Below are positions 8,918 to 18,484 of a stretch of DNA of 64,000 nucleotides, in pieces. Origin of the DNA: Terriglobia bacterium. GTDB taxonomy: Bacteria > Acidobacteriota > Terriglobia > Versatilivoradales > Versatilivoraceae. The stretch spans positions 2,809,136-2,873,135 of the forward strand of contig OX638355.1 of NCBI GenBank assembly GCA_951813285.1. Direction: 5' to 3'. A program made the position numbers and the translations under genes. Positions within the stretch are counted from its first letter, which is position 1. Each line of letters opens with the position of its first letter. The notes below the pieces were generated by a model. It did not search any database. It saw nothing but the letters and a program-made list of their open reading frames with translations, and had not been told where the DNA came from.

Positions 8918-9099
8918 TGCGTCCCGCCTTTGCTGGAAATAACTCGCCTCTTGTTACCACAACCGCAAGGAAGTTTCATCCTGAATGATCGGCACAGCCT
9001 GGGTGTCCGGGCTGGTCCGGTTGCCGGAACCCGTGTCAACCCAACGCCGTGAAGACCGGTTACCACCTTCCGGTTGCGGCCGCCGGGGTGGTATGGTTC

Positions 9100-9108
9100 T
9101 GCTATAAT
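9100..9108 (+). promoter_or_regulatory. Extended -10 promoter upstream of the S55 peptidase gene
   Basis: TGCTATAAT is a perfect extended -10 element (TG-N-TATAAT). It lies about 85 bp before the S55 peptidase start. No good -35 lies at 17 bp, which extended -10 promoters tolerate. Confidence 0.5.
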
Positions 9109-9191
9109 CTCGCCCCTGAACCGGGGTCGGGGAGAATCTCTCCAGCTTCACCGGTTCGGTTGTGCTCACGCAGGAAGGACGCAAGGCTTCC

Positions 9192-11120
9192 ATGAAACCT
9201 CTTCGTTTTCAAAGGTTCGAACGGGCTGTCCGGGCAGGGTCGGTGCGGAGCGGTCTCGGGGGCGTGATGCTGCCGCTCCTGCTCACCCTCTCGCTCCACG
9301 CGGGGCCTGCGGGAGAAGACAGCAGCTTCATGCCGTTGGATCAGGTCAAGCCGGGTATGAAGGGTATCGGCAAGACCGTCTTTCGGGGATCCGAGGTTGA
9401 AGAATTCGAGGCCGAGGTGCTGGGAGTTCTCAAGAACATCGCTCCCCGCCAGGACGCCATTCTGGCCCGGCTTTCCGGGGGCCCCCTGGAGAAGACCGGA
9501 GTGATGGGCGGAATGAGCGGCAGCCCGGTCTACGTCGACGGCCGGCTGATCGGGGCCGTGTCCTTCTCCTTTCCCTTCTCAAAAGAGGCGGTGGCGGGCG
9601 TCACGCCTATCGAGCAAATGGTCGGTAACTTCGAGCGGTCGAACGAGCCGGTGCGAGGCGACCCCATCGTGGTCGAAGTTTCCTCCATCGCTCCGCACCG
9701 GACGCTCGGGATTCGAGCGCCGGGGATCCTGGCTGTCCCCGATTCCGGGAGGGCGCCCGCTTTCGCCGTCTCCGAATCGATGGCCGCCGGTGAGGCTTCC
9801 CTGCAGCCCCTGGCCGGCCAGTTGTTCCGATACATCGACACGCCGCTGGTTCTGTCGGGAGTGACGGCCAAAGCGGCCGGCATTCTGGAAGGGGCTCTGG
9901 GGCCCTACGGAATGAGGGTGTTGCAGGGCGGGGGACCGGTTTCAGGAGCGTCCGGGGCCGAGTTGGCTGACGGGGCCGATGTTGTCGCGGGCTCGTCCAT
10001 CGCCGTCCAGTTGATGAGAGGAGATCTGGGATTCGGAGCCAGCGCCTCGGGGACGGTGACCCACCGGGAGGGAGACGAGATCTATGCCTTCGGGCATCCC
10101 TGGTTTTCGTTGGGCCCCGTCGATCTTCCGGTTTCCAAGGCCCAGGTGGTTTCGCTGCTGCCCAACCTGAACAGTTCCTTCAAGATCGCGGTGCCGACCG
10201 ACCTGGTCGGGTCGATCACCCAGGACCGGTCGCGAGGCCTTTACGGGACCATTGGCCAGGCTCCCAGGCTGATACCGCTGGTCATCAACCTGAGGTCGAG
10301 CCGAAACACCTCCCAAACCTTCAGGTTCGAGCTGGTCAACGACCGGCTCCTGACGCCTTTTCTGACCAACTTCACCATTTTCAGCACCATTCTTTCCCAG
10401 GAAAGGGCCCTGGGAGAATCGACACTGCAGGTAAAGGGCAGGATCCGTCTCAAGGACCGTCCCGAAGTGCGCGTCGAGAACCTCTTTTCCGGAGACACCA
10501 ACTCCCAACTGTTTGCCTCCATGGCGGTGGGGCAGCCGCTCAGCTACATCCTTGGAAGTGGCTTCGAGGGGGTCGACATCGAGGAGATTTCCGTTGACAT
10601 CACCTCCAGCGATGACAAGAGGACCGGTCGCCTGGAGCGGGTCTGGCCGAATCGGGAATCGGTCAAACCCGGAGAAACCGTCATGCTGTCGGCGGTATTT
10701 CGAAAGCCCAATGGCGAGGAAACCGAGGAGAAGATTCCGCTGCCGATTCCCGAGGATGTTTCGGAGGGGAGGCTGCTGGTCACGGTTGCCGACGGCCTCA
10801 CCCTGACCGCCGCCGAAAACCAACTGGTGGGCAGGAGGTTTGTCCCCCGTGACCTCGACCAGTTGATCCGGGCCATCAACAATCTGCGCAAGAACGATCG
10901 GGTCTATGTCCGATTGCAGCGGCCGGAACCGGCGATCCTGCTCAACGGCGAGGAATTTTCCAGCCTCCCGCCGTCGTTTCGGCAGGTGTTGACCTCGGCC
11001 AGAAGCGCCAGCAGCAGCCTGACGGTGATGGGTGCCTCGAACCTGTATGAATACGAGCTGCCTTCCACGTCCTTCGTGGTCCGGGGGCGCCGCACCGTGA
11101 CGCTCAAGGTGGCCCATTGA
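9192..11120 (+). CDS. SpoIVB peptidase S55 domain secreted protein
   Basis: A 642-aa exported protein. An N-terminal hydrophobic segment (about residues 18-38, ending near LHAGPAG) looks like a signal peptide. The S55/SpoIVB-type domain follows: GMKGIGKTVFRG, GGMSGSPVY with the catalytic-type Ser, and GAVSFSFPFSK. A later domain has FGHPWFSLG, also found in these proteins. S55 peptidases are serine proteases that cleave regulatory membrane proteins during Bacillus sporulation. In non-sporulating bacteria long relatives of this type are found but their role is not known. The ATG at 9192 has AGGAAGG upstream. It is followed after 121 bp by a beta-propeller protein. Confidence 0.8.
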   Translation: MKPLRFQRFERAVRAGSVRSGLGGVMLPLLLTLSLHAGPAGEDSSFMPLDQVKPGMKGIGKTVFRGSEVEEFEAEVLGVLKNIAPRQDAILARLSGGPLEKTGVMGGMSGSPVYVDGRLIGAVSFSFPFSKEAVAGVTPIEQMVGNFERSNEPVRGDPIVVEVSSIAPHRTLGIRAPGILAVPDSGRAPAFAVSESMAAGEASLQPLAGQLFRYIDTPLVLSGVTAKAAGILEGALGPYGMRVLQGGGPVSGASGAELADGADVVAGSSIAVQLMRGDLGFGASASGTVTHREGDEIYAFGHPWFSLGPVDLPVSKAQVVSLLPNLNSSFKIAVPTDLVGSITQDRSRGLYGTIGQAPRLIPLVINLRSSRNTSQTFRFELVNDRLLTPFLTNFTIFSTILSQERALGESTLQVKGRIRLKDRPEVRVENLFSGDTNSQLFASMAVGQPLSYILGSGFEGVDIEEISVDITSSDDKRTGRLERVWPNRESVKPGETVMLSAVFRKPNGEETEEKIPLPIPEDVSEGRLLVTVADGLTLTAAENQLVGRRFVPRDLDQLIRAINNLRKNDRVYVRLQRPEPAILLNGEEFSSLPPSFRQVLTSARSASSSLTVMGASNLYEYELPSTSFVVRGRRTVTLKVAH

Positions 11121-11241
11121 GTGACGCGATTCACCACCCCGTGGCATCGGGGCCAGCCATTCAGGGACGGTCCGAGCCGGGAGAATGGCCTGCGCCTGCC
11201 GCCAAGCCGTCGGACCCTGGCAGAGTGGAAATGGAGTCTGA

Positions 11242-13473
11242 ATGAAACGGAAATTTCGGATGGTTTGCCTCGGCCTCCTGCCGCTGCTGTGCTTGCCGCT
11301 GCTGGCTGTCGATCCCCGGTTCTGGACCACCTCTTCCTTCACCGATTTCTCCAAGGGTACTCTTGGCGGACTCTCCCTGCGCCAGGATGGAACGCTGGCC
11401 CTGGCCCGCCAATTCGACTCGGTCCTGGATTCCGACCAGGCCCTCATCTGGTCGGCTGTCTATGACGGCAGCCGCCATCTCTACGTGGCGACCGGGCACG
11501 ACGGAAAGGTCTTCAGGATCGACGAATCCGCCAAGTCGTCGCTCTTTTTCGACTCCGCCGAGCTGGACGTTTTGGCGCTGGCGCTGGACGCCGAGCACAA
11601 CCTCTACGCTGCCACCTCTCCCAATGGCAAGGTCTACAAGGTATCGCCCCAAGGAGAAGCCTCCGTCTTTTTCGATCCCGACGACCGGTTTATCTGGGAC
11701 CTGGCGTTCGGCCCGGACGGGGTTCTCTACGTGGCCACCGGAAGCAGGGGAAAGGTATACAAGGTCAGCCCCGAGGGCGAGGCCGGCGAGCTGTACGACA
11801 CGGGCCAGACCAACGTGATCAGCCTGGCGGTCGACCCCGAGAATCACTTGCTGGCCGGCAGCGATCCCAAGGGTTACGTCTACCGCATCGCACCCGACGG
11901 CAAGGCCTTCGTGCTGTTCGACACCGGAATGAACGAGGTGCACGACATTCAGGTCAATGCCGAGGGCGAGGTGTATCTGATTGCGGTCAACGGCGGGCCC
12001 GGGCGCCCGGCGCCGTCAGTCGGGGAGCCTGCCAAATCCGTCACGGCCGCGCAGGCCGTCACCGTGGCTCTGTCGCTAGCCAATGTCTCCAAGGCTGAAA
12101 CCGCTCCCGCTCCCGTTCCGGTTCCGGCGGTGGCTAGCCCCACCGCGCCCGGCCGGGGCAGGCTGAAGAGTCGATTGCACCGGATTGGCAAGGACCGCTC
12201 GGTGGAGACACTCTGGTCTTCAAACACCGAGACGGCTTACGGCTTGACCCTCGACAAGGGAGGAAACATCCTGTTCTCGAGCGGGGACAAGGGGAAAATT
12301 TATTCCCTGTCCCCCAAGAGGGAACTGACCCTGCTGATCGAGACCACCGAAGAACAGACCACCCGCCTGATCCCGGCCGGGGACGGCCTAGTGGCCTGCA
12401 CCAGCAATCTTGCCAGGATCTTTCGCCTCAGAGACCGGCTCAATTCTCGCGGCAGCTTCGAGTCCGAGGTCCAGGACTCGACGGTGGTTTCCCGGTGGGG
12501 CAATGTGAACTGGCAGGCCAAGGTTCCCAAGGGCGGCAGTCTAAAGCTCTACACTCGCAGCGGCAATACCCGGCGGCCCGATCGCACCTGGAGCGACTGG
12601 TCCAGGCCCTACACGCGCGCGGAAGGGGAGAAGGTCGAAAGCCCTCCGGCCCGCTACATCCAGTACAAGGCGGTGCTGGAGACCGCCAACCAGGCTTCCC
12701 CCGAGCTGAGTCGAGTCGTCATTCCCTATCTCCAGCAGAACCTGGCTCCGGAGGTCAGGTCCATTCGGATCCTGCCTCAGGGTGTAGCCTTTCTGAAGAC
12801 CGAAGCTCTGTCGTCCAATCCACGCCCGGTTTCTCCCGCTGACCGGGAAGCCGCCGACATTTCGGGCGCGGCCAAAGCCATTCCTGAGCCAATCTCCGCC
12901 TCCGGCCGGCCGCGCCGGACGTTCCAGCGGGGATCCCGTTCCTTCACCTGGAAAGCCTCCGATCCCAATGGGGATAAATTGGCATTCACACTCCACTTTC
13001 GGGGGGAGGGCGAGTCGAACTGGAAGCCGCTGGTGCGGGACCATTCCCGCCGGGACTTCACGCTGCAGTCGGGAGCCCTTCCCGACGGTTCTTATCGACT
13101 CAAGATCATGGCCAGCGACTCACCCTCCAACCCTGCTTCAAACGCCAGGTCCGGGGAGTTGGTCAGCGCACCGTTCATCGTTGACAACACCCCTCCGGCG
13201 ATTGAGATCCTGTCCAGGTCGGTTCGAGACGGTGTGGCCGTGGTACGTTTCCGGGTGGAGGATCGGTTTTCCGGCCTTCGCAGGGCGGATGTTTCCACCG
13301 ATGGCGGCGAATGGCAGGCCGTCTACTCGACCGACGGCATCATCGATTCCAGGACGGAGGAGTTCCGGGTCACCAGCGAGGCTCTCGAGAAAGGCGAGCA
13401 CGTGGTGGCTCTGCGGGTTTACGATGCCGCGGGCAACCTGGGCCTGGGAAAGGCCGCGATCCAGGTTCCGTAG
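11242..13473 (+). CDS. Secreted beta-propeller protein of unknown function
   Basis: A 743-aa protein with an N-terminal signal peptide (hydrophobic stretch FRMVCLGLLPLLCLPLLAV). Residues 70-380 hold at least five repeats of the form L-Y-V-A-T-G-x-x-G-K-V-Y-K-V, the NHL/SMP-30-like propeller blade pattern. A proline/alanine-rich linker lies near residues 275-310. The C-terminal half contains an FnIII-like or Big-like region (TWKASDPNGDKLAFTLHF) and a final beta domain (DNTPPAIEILSRSV). No catalytic motif was found, so a binding or scaffold role is likely. Co-orientation with the S55 peptidase suggests a shared pathway at the cell surface. Confidence 0.72.
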   Translation: MKRKFRMVCLGLLPLLCLPLLAVDPRFWTTSSFTDFSKGTLGGLSLRQDGTLALARQFDSVLDSDQALIWSAVYDGSRHLYVATGHDGKVFRIDESAKSSLFFDSAELDVLALALDAEHNLYAATSPNGKVYKVSPQGEASVFFDPDDRFIWDLAFGPDGVLYVATGSRGKVYKVSPEGEAGELYDTGQTNVISLAVDPENHLLAGSDPKGYVYRIAPDGKAFVLFDTGMNEVHDIQVNAEGEVYLIAVNGGPGRPAPSVGEPAKSVTAAQAVTVALSLANVSKAETAPAPVPVPAVASPTAPGRGRLKSRLHRIGKDRSVETLWSSNTETAYGLTLDKGGNILFSSGDKGKIYSLSPKRELTLLIETTEEQTTRLIPAGDGLVACTSNLARIFRLRDRLNSRGSFESEVQDSTVVSRWGNVNWQAKVPKGGSLKLYTRSGNTRRPDRTWSDWSRPYTRAEGEKVESPPARYIQYKAVLETANQASPELSRVVIPYLQQNLAPEVRSIRILPQGVAFLKTEALSSNPRPVSPADREAADISGAAKAIPEPISASGRPRRTFQRGSRSFTWKASDPNGDKLAFTLHFRGEGESNWKPLVRDHSRRDFTLQSGALPDGSYRLKIMASDSPSNPASNARSGELVSAPFIVDNTPPAIEILSRSVRDGVAVVRFRVEDRFSGLRRADVSTDGGEWQAVYSTDGIIDSRTEEFRVTSEALEKGEHVVALRVYDAAGNLGLGKAAIQVP

Positions 13474-13505
13474 ACGCCCTCCCTCCCAGTTGGCGGATTT
13501 GGCAG

Positions 13506-13958
13506 ATGCACGTAGTCCTGGTGGAGCCGGAGATTCCTCAGAACACGGGAAACATCGGCCGGCTCTGTGTCCTCACCCAATGTCAGCTTCACCTGGTCGG
13601 TCCCCTGGGATTTTCGCTCTCGGACCATCACCTGAAACGAGCCGGATTGGACTACTGGCCGTCGCTGAAGGTCAAGCGCCACGATTCCCTGACTGAGCTG
13701 CAAGAAGCGGTGCCCGGCGCCCGGTTCTACTATTTTTCCAGCAAGGCCACCCGGCTCTACACCGAGGCCAGCTACGGCTGGGAGGATTATCTGGTGTTTG
13801 GAAAGGAGACCCGGGGACTGCCGCGGGTGTTGATCGAGAGCCGGCCGCAACAGTCCCTCAAGATACCGATGTGGGGCGAGAAGGCGCGGAGCCTCAATTT
13901 GAGCAACGCCGTGGCCGTGGTCGTCTATGAAGCGCTGCGACAGATCAGGAAATTCTGA
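13506..13958 (+). CDS. trmL: tRNA (cytidine(34)-2'-O)-methyltransferase, SPOUT family
   Basis: A 150-aa trefoil-knot methyltransferase. The N-terminus HVVLVEPEIPQNTGNIGRLC is the TrmL/YibK signature. The knot region FGKETRGLP and LNLSNAVAVVVYEALRQ at the C-terminus bind SAM. Length equals E. coli TrmL (157 aa). It methylates the wobble ribose of certain leucine tRNAs. The ATG at 13506 starts directly at the conserved N-terminus; the frame is open further upstream, but that part overlaps the end of the propeller gene. Confidence 0.93.
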   Translation: MHVVLVEPEIPQNTGNIGRLCVLTQCQLHLVGPLGFSLSDHHLKRAGLDYWPSLKVKRHDSLTELQEAVPGARFYYFSSKATRLYTEASYGWEDYLVFGKETRGLPRVLIESRPQQSLKIPMWGEKARSLNLSNAVAVVVYEALRQIRKF

Positions 13959-13986
13959 AGAGAAACGACTTGGTGCGAAAGGTGGG

Positions 13987-14757
13987 TTAGTACTCCTTGA
14001 CGCTGACCACGATTCCCTCGTGGAACTCCACGAAGATCACCTTGTAGGGCCTCTCCCCGTAAATCCACTCCTCCACCACCTTGTCTTCCTTGGTCTCCCA
14101 AACCCGCCGAAGGGGCTGGCCCATAGAGGCCAGAACGGTGTCCTTGTCCATACCCACCGCCGCTCGCTTGTTGCGGATGGCTTCCTTGAATTCTTCGGGC
14201 TGGGCTTCCATGAAGCTCTTGGTCGAGCTCTTCTTGCTGAAATCCAGCACCGTTGAGAGGATGGACCTGACTTCCTCGGGTGTCAGGTCGGGAACGAACC
14301 CGTCGAACTTGATGGTGACGTAGGAGCCCTTGGGGTTGGAGGCATCCGAGGGCCTGGCCAGTGGTGTTACCGAGGTTGCCGTGCCGGCGTAGATCCTCTC
14401 CAGAATGCGCCTCTTCAACTTTCTACCGCCGCCGTTGAGCTCGAAGCGCAATTTCTTCTTGTCGAAGCTGATCTTGGTGATCTGGACTCTGATGCCGGAA
14501 GCGATGAACTGGCCGCTGCGAAGCAGGGACACTTCGTGTTTTTCCCAGTCGAACTCGCCGGTGTCGTCTACGATCAGACCTCTTTTGTTGATGGGAAGAG
14601 AGACTTTCAGGGTGGCGTACTCGCTGGCGAGCGCCCGAACCAACTCGCGCCGAGCCGGGGTTTCGAGTTGGGAGGACTCGTCCTTGGCAATTCCCGGTTG
14701 GGGGAGAAGGGCAAGGGAAATTAGAGCGATGCCGAAGCGCCTCATCATGGAAACCAC
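13987..14757 (-). CDS. Secreted protein of unknown function
   Basis: A 256-aa protein with an N-terminal signal peptide (RRFGIALISLALLPQPGIA). The middle carries lysine-rich beta strands. The C-terminal 70 residues (MGQPLRRVWETKEDKVVEEWIYG) resemble the SmpA/OmlA-like 'GxP-x-x-W' fold used by periplasmic assembly factors. That similarity is weak and by eye only. I do not recognise the family. It is convergent with trmL, 28 bp from its stop, and 80 bp from the histone-deacetylase-family gene on the same strand. Confidence 0.65.
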   Translation of the reverse strand: MVSMMRRFGIALISLALLPQPGIAKDESSQLETPARRELVRALASEYATLKVSLPINKRGLIVDDTGEFDWEKHEVSLLRSGQFIASGIRVQITKISFDKKKLRFELNGGGRKLKRRILERIYAGTATSVTPLARPSDASNPKGSYVTIKFDGFVPDLTPEEVRSILSTVLDFSKKSSTKSFMEAQPEEFKEAIRNKRAAVGMDKDTVLASMGQPLRRVWETKEDKVVEEWIYGERPYKVIFVEFHEGIVVSVKEY

Positions 14758-14836
14758 CCTGGGTCGCTGGTTCTAATTGACTAAATTATAGGAGAGGTGC
14801 GCCGGGCGGCGCAAGCGGCTTCGTTGTTGTTGGCGG

Positions 14837-15865
14837 TCAGAACGTCCAGTGGTCCCCGAAGTGGGTCCGGGCCCTGGAAAGGACGGCCTCGAACAGTTTG
14901 GAGCGCCCCGGGGGTGGAACGGGTCCCGGATGCCCGCAGAGCTGGTCCAGCACCCGCAGCACGCACTCTTGCAGTCCCTCGAGGTGGTAGCCACCTTCCA
15001 GAACCAGGACCATCCTTCCCTGACAGACCGTGTCGGCCAGGATTTTGAGGTGACGGGCCATGGATGCGAATCCCGTCGGAGTGACCCGCATGCCGGCCAA
15101 GGGGTCCTGCATGTAGGCGTCGAAGCCGGCCGAAACCAGCATCAATTGGGGCCGGTAGGCCTTGGCGACCGGAGTGATGATCTTGTCGAAGAGCAGGCCG
15201 TAGGTGGCGTCTCCGGTGCCGGCGGGCAGGGGGAAGTTGAGGGTGAAGCCCTTGCCGGAGTCTCTGCCGATTTCGGGGAAGGCGCCGGTTCCCGGGAAAA
15301 GAGGAAATTGATGGGTGGAGATGAAGAGCACATCCCGTCGATGGTAAAAGGTCTTCTGAGTGCCGTTCCCGTGGTGCACATCGAAATCGACCACCAGGAC
15401 CCGTTCCAGCCCGAAGCGTTTCAGGGCGTGGGCGGCGCCCAGGGCCACGTTGCCGAAGAGGCAAAAACCCATGGCCCGTTCGGGTTCGGCGTGGTGACCC
15501 GGCGGCCGCACAAAGGCAAACCCATTGTCGATCTCGCCCGACATCAGGGACTCGATCATCTGCAGGACCCCTCCCACCGCATGGATAGCCACCTCATAAC
15601 TGTCTTCGCAGACGGCGGTGTCGGGATCCAAATAGTTGAAGGGTCTGCCGGCGCTTTGCTGGATGGCGCGGATGTGAGCGGCGGGATGGACCAGGCGGAG
15701 CTCGGTCTCGGTGGCCGGTCTCAGGCCCAGGCGCTTGAGGTCCTCGAGGTGCGGGTAGGAGTCCAGCCCCCGCCGGATGGAGAGCAGGCGCTCCTTGCTC
15801 TCCGGATGGGCGGCGCCGGTATCGTGCTTCAGGAAAAGATCGTCCCAGAGAATTCCCGTCTTCAT
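14837..15865 (-). CDS. Histone deacetylase family (acetoin utilisation/amidohydrolase) protein
   Basis: A 342-aa zinc-dependent deacetylase-fold enzyme. The family motifs are present: HPESKERLLSIRRGL near the N-terminus, PPGHHAEPERAMGFC with the catalytic His pair, then VDFDVHHGNGTQ carrying Asp/His zinc ligands, and SAGFDAYMQDPLAGM with the last Asp. Bacterial members deacetylate small molecules such as acetylpolyamines, or act in acetoin/acetyl-CoA control; the substrate is not evident here. It lies next to mnmA on the same strand with 59 bp between. Confidence 0.9.
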   Translation of the reverse strand: MKTGILWDDLFLKHDTGAAHPESKERLLSIRRGLDSYPHLEDLKRLGLRPATETELRLVHPAAHIRAIQQSAGRPFNYLDPDTAVCEDSYEVAIHAVGGVLQMIESLMSGEIDNGFAFVRPPGHHAEPERAMGFCLFGNVALGAAHALKRFGLERVLVVDFDVHHGNGTQKTFYHRRDVLFISTHQFPLFPGTGAFPEIGRDSGKGFTLNFPLPAGTGDATYGLLFDKIITPVAKAYRPQLMLVSAGFDAYMQDPLAGMRVTPTGFASMARHLKILADTVCQGRMVLVLEGGYHLEGLQECVLRVLDQLCGHPGPVPPPGRSKLFEAVLSRARTHFGDHWTF

Positions 15866-15924
15866 GGGGTCAGCCTGCGGCAGCGCCGGTCCCGGAGGGT
15901 TCGGATCTGTCCGGGGATGGCGCC

Positions 15925-17100
15925 CTATAGTCCTTCCTGAATCCAGCCGCCGCCCACCACCAGTTCGTCCTGGTAGAAGACCACGGCCTGTCCGGGCGTC
16001 ACGGCCCGCTGAGGTTGGTCGAAGCGGACCTCCACCGACCCGTCATCCCGAGCCGACAGGGTTGCCTCGGCCGCCTGGTGCCGGCTTCGAATCTGGGCTT
16101 GGACCCGTAGCGGCCGGGTGAACTTCTCGATGGAGATCCAGTTGACCCTGCAGGCGACCAGCCCGGACCGGAGCAGATCGCCGTCGCGGCCCACCACCAC
16201 CCGATTGCGGCCAGGGTCGGTCTCGATGACGTAGAGCCGCTCCCCGGCAGCCACCCCCAGTCCTTTCCGCTGGCCGACCGTGAAGTGGTGGATGCCGGGG
16301 TGCTGCCCCAGCACCTCTCCCTGACGGTTCACGATTCGACCCGGACCTCCGCAATCCGACGAGGCCGGGGCCTGACTCGAATCCTGCTTGGAGCCGTTCG
16401 ATCCCGGGGCCGACGTCTGCCCCTTCTCACTATATCGCTCCACGAACCGTCCGGTGTCTTTGGTGGGAATGAAGCAGATCTCCTGGCTTTCCGGCTTGTC
16501 GGCAATGGGCAGGCGATAGGAGTCGGCCATGCCGCGGACCTCGGCCTTGGTGAACTCGCCCAGGGGGAAGAGCATGCGGCTCAACTGGGCCTGGGTGAGA
16601 TCGAACAGGAAAAAAGACTGGTCCTTGCTCCGGTCAGCAGCACGGAGAAGCTCGTAGCGTCCGGTCCCGGGGTTGTGGCGGATGCGGGCGTAGTGGCCGG
16701 TGGCGATCCGGTCGGCGCCGATCTGGATGGCTCGAGCCAGCAGCCGGTCGAACTTCATGAGCGTGTTGCAGCGGGTACAGGGAATGGGAGTCTCCCCGCT
16801 GAGGTAGCTCTCCACAAAGGGACGCACCACTTCCTGCTCGAAAGCCCGCTCGAAGTTGACCACGTAAAAGGGAATGTCGAGGAAGCGGGCCACCCGCCGG
16901 GCGTCATAAATATCGTCGAGCGAGCAGCAGGTTCCGGACTTCTTCCGTTCCCAGTTCTCGTCGTCGCTGGTTTCCCGCCGGGTGTAGTCCCATAGCTGCA
17001 TGGAGAGACCGACCACGTCCCGGCCCTGATCCTTCAGCAGGGCCGCGGCGGTCGAGCTGTCCACACCTCCGCTCATGGCGATGACAATTTTCTCTGACAT
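15925..17100 (-). CDS. mnmA: tRNA-specific 2-thiouridylase MnmA
   Basis: A 391-aa ATP-dependent thiolase that makes s2U34 in Glu, Gln and Lys tRNAs. The PP-loop is SGGVDSSTAA. The catalytic cysteines lie in PIPCTRCNTLMKF and SQEICFIP. The C-terminal beta-barrel ends with PGQAVVFYQDE. The ATG at 17100 begins just before the conserved EKIVIAMSGG; a GTG four codons earlier is possible. A Ser/Gly/Gln-rich insertion of about 25 residues follows the ERYSEKG segment and is not found in E. coli MnmA. The cysteine desulfurase gene that would supply sulfur lies immediately upstream. Confidence 0.93.
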   Translation of the reverse strand: MSEKIVIAMSGGVDSSTAAALLKDQGRDVVGLSMQLWDYTRRETSDDENWERKKSGTCCSLDDIYDARRVARFLDIPFYVVNFERAFEQEVVRPFVESYLSGETPIPCTRCNTLMKFDRLLARAIQIGADRIATGHYARIRHNPGTGRYELLRAADRSKDQSFFLFDLTQAQLSRMLFPLGEFTKAEVRGMADSYRLPIADKPESQEICFIPTKDTGRFVERYSEKGQTSAPGSNGSKQDSSQAPASSDCGGPGRIVNRQGEVLGQHPGIHHFTVGQRKGLGVAAGERLYVIETDPGRNRVVVGRDGDLLRSGLVACRVNWISIEKFTRPLRVQAQIRSRHQAAEATLSARDDGSVEVRFDQPQRAVTPGQAVVFYQDELVVGGGWIQEGL

Positions 17101-17212
17101 GCTTGCGACCACTCACTAGGGCATTTGCCCGACGGAAGTCCGTTCGTGTGAAAAGAATGATGGGGTTACGGTTGTTCCGGCCCGGCAGGATCCCGCACGT
17201 ATGGGGATAAGT

Positions 17213-18391
17213 TCAGGAGATCATCGAATAGGCATGTTTTTCGGGCGAGGACATCTCCCGTTGCCGGGCTACCAGATCGGGCAGCAGTTCCAGCACCCGG
17301 ACCAAGTCCTCCCGGGCGGTATCCCTGGACAAGCTGAAGCGGAGGCACTCGAAAGCCTCGGCCGGAGACAGACCCATGGCCGTCAGCACATGGGAAGGCT
17401 CGATGGCCCCGGAGGAGCAGGCGGACCCGGTGGAGCAGGCCACTCCCGCCAGATCCAGATTGATGATCAACCCTTCCGCCTCGGCCCCGGCAAAGCGCAG
17501 GTTGGAGGTGTTGCACAGCCTCGATTCGGCGGGGCCGTTGACCGTGACCTCCGGAATTCGCCGCTGCGCCTCCTGCTCGAACCAGTCCCTCAGTCTCCGA
17601 ATCCTCTCGCCCTCCTCAACCATGGACCTTCCAGCCAATCCAGCGGCACGACCCAGACCGACGATTTGCGGCACATTCTCGGTTCCGGCCCGGCGGTTTC
17701 TTTCGTGGCCCCCGCCGTGGAAGAGGGGGCGCAGGCGCGTGCCCTTCCGCACGAAGAGGGCTCCCACCCCCTTGGGTCCCTGAAACTTGTGGGCGCTGAT
17801 GGTGAGCAGGTCGACGCCGAGCTCGGCGGAGTCCAGCGCGATCTTGCCGGCCGCCTGAACGGCATCCGAATGGAATAGCACGCCCTGCTCCCTGGCAATG
17901 TTTCCGATCTCTCGCACCGGCTGCAAGGCGCCCGTCTCATTGTTGGCAATCATGATGGAAATCAGCCGGGTGTCCGCCCGCACGGCCCGGGCGACCTGCT
18001 CGGGATCCACCACCCCTTCCCGGTTGACGGGGAGGTAGGTCACCTCGAACCCCCGCTTTTCAAGATCCTGGCAGGTGTGGATCACGGCATGGTGCTCGAT
18101 CTGCGAGGTCACCAGGTGCCTGGCGCTTCCCGGGCTTGCCTCCATGACACCGCGAATAGCCAGGTTGTCGCTCTCGGTACCGCCTGCGGTAAACACGATT
18201 TCATTGGGCTCCGAATTCAGCAGGGCCGCCACCTGTTCCCTCGCCAGATCCAGCGCCTCCTTGGCTTCCTGCCCATACCCGTGAACGCTGGAGGGGTTGC
18301 CGAAGACCTCCCCGTAACAGGGCAGCATGGCCTCCAGCACCTCGGGGGCCACCCGGGTGGTGGCGTTGTTGTCAAGGTAGATGCGCGGCAT
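17213..18391 (-). CDS. iscS: Cysteine desulfurase (NifS/IscS type)
   Basis: A 392-aa PLP enzyme that takes sulfur from cysteine and passes it as persulfide. IYLDNNATTRVAPEVLEAM is the classic N-terminus; an ATG at that point was chosen over one 12 codons earlier. The PLP lysine is in SAHKFQGPKGVG, with an upstream His in ASQIEHHAVIHTC-type context. The active-site cysteine loop CSTGSACSSG is intact and of the long, mobile IscS (class I) kind. It precedes mnmA in the same direction with a gap of about 110 bp, so the pair can provide tRNA thiolation and possibly iron-sulfur cluster sulfur. Confidence 0.92.
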   Translation of the reverse strand: MPRIYLDNNATTRVAPEVLEAMLPCYGEVFGNPSSVHGYGQEAKEALDLAREQVAALLNSEPNEIVFTAGGTESDNLAIRGVMEASPGSARHLVTSQIEHHAVIHTCQDLEKRGFEVTYLPVNREGVVDPEQVARAVRADTRLISIMIANNETGALQPVREIGNIAREQGVLFHSDAVQAAGKIALDSAELGVDLLTISAHKFQGPKGVGALFVRKGTRLRPLFHGGGHERNRRAGTENVPQIVGLGRAAGLAGRSMVEEGERIRRLRDWFEQEAQRRIPEVTVNGPAESRLCNTSNLRFAGAEAEGLIINLDLAGVACSTGSACSSGAIEPSHVLTAMGLSPAEAFECLRFSLSRDTAREDLVRVLELLPDLVARQREMSSPEKHAYSMIS

Positions 18392-18484
18392 GGTAGTGAC
18401 TCGACTGGGTTCCGGCTTCAGGGACAAATATCTCGTCGGCTGATGGCTATCAGCTAAATTATACCGGAAAGCGCCGGTATCGGT

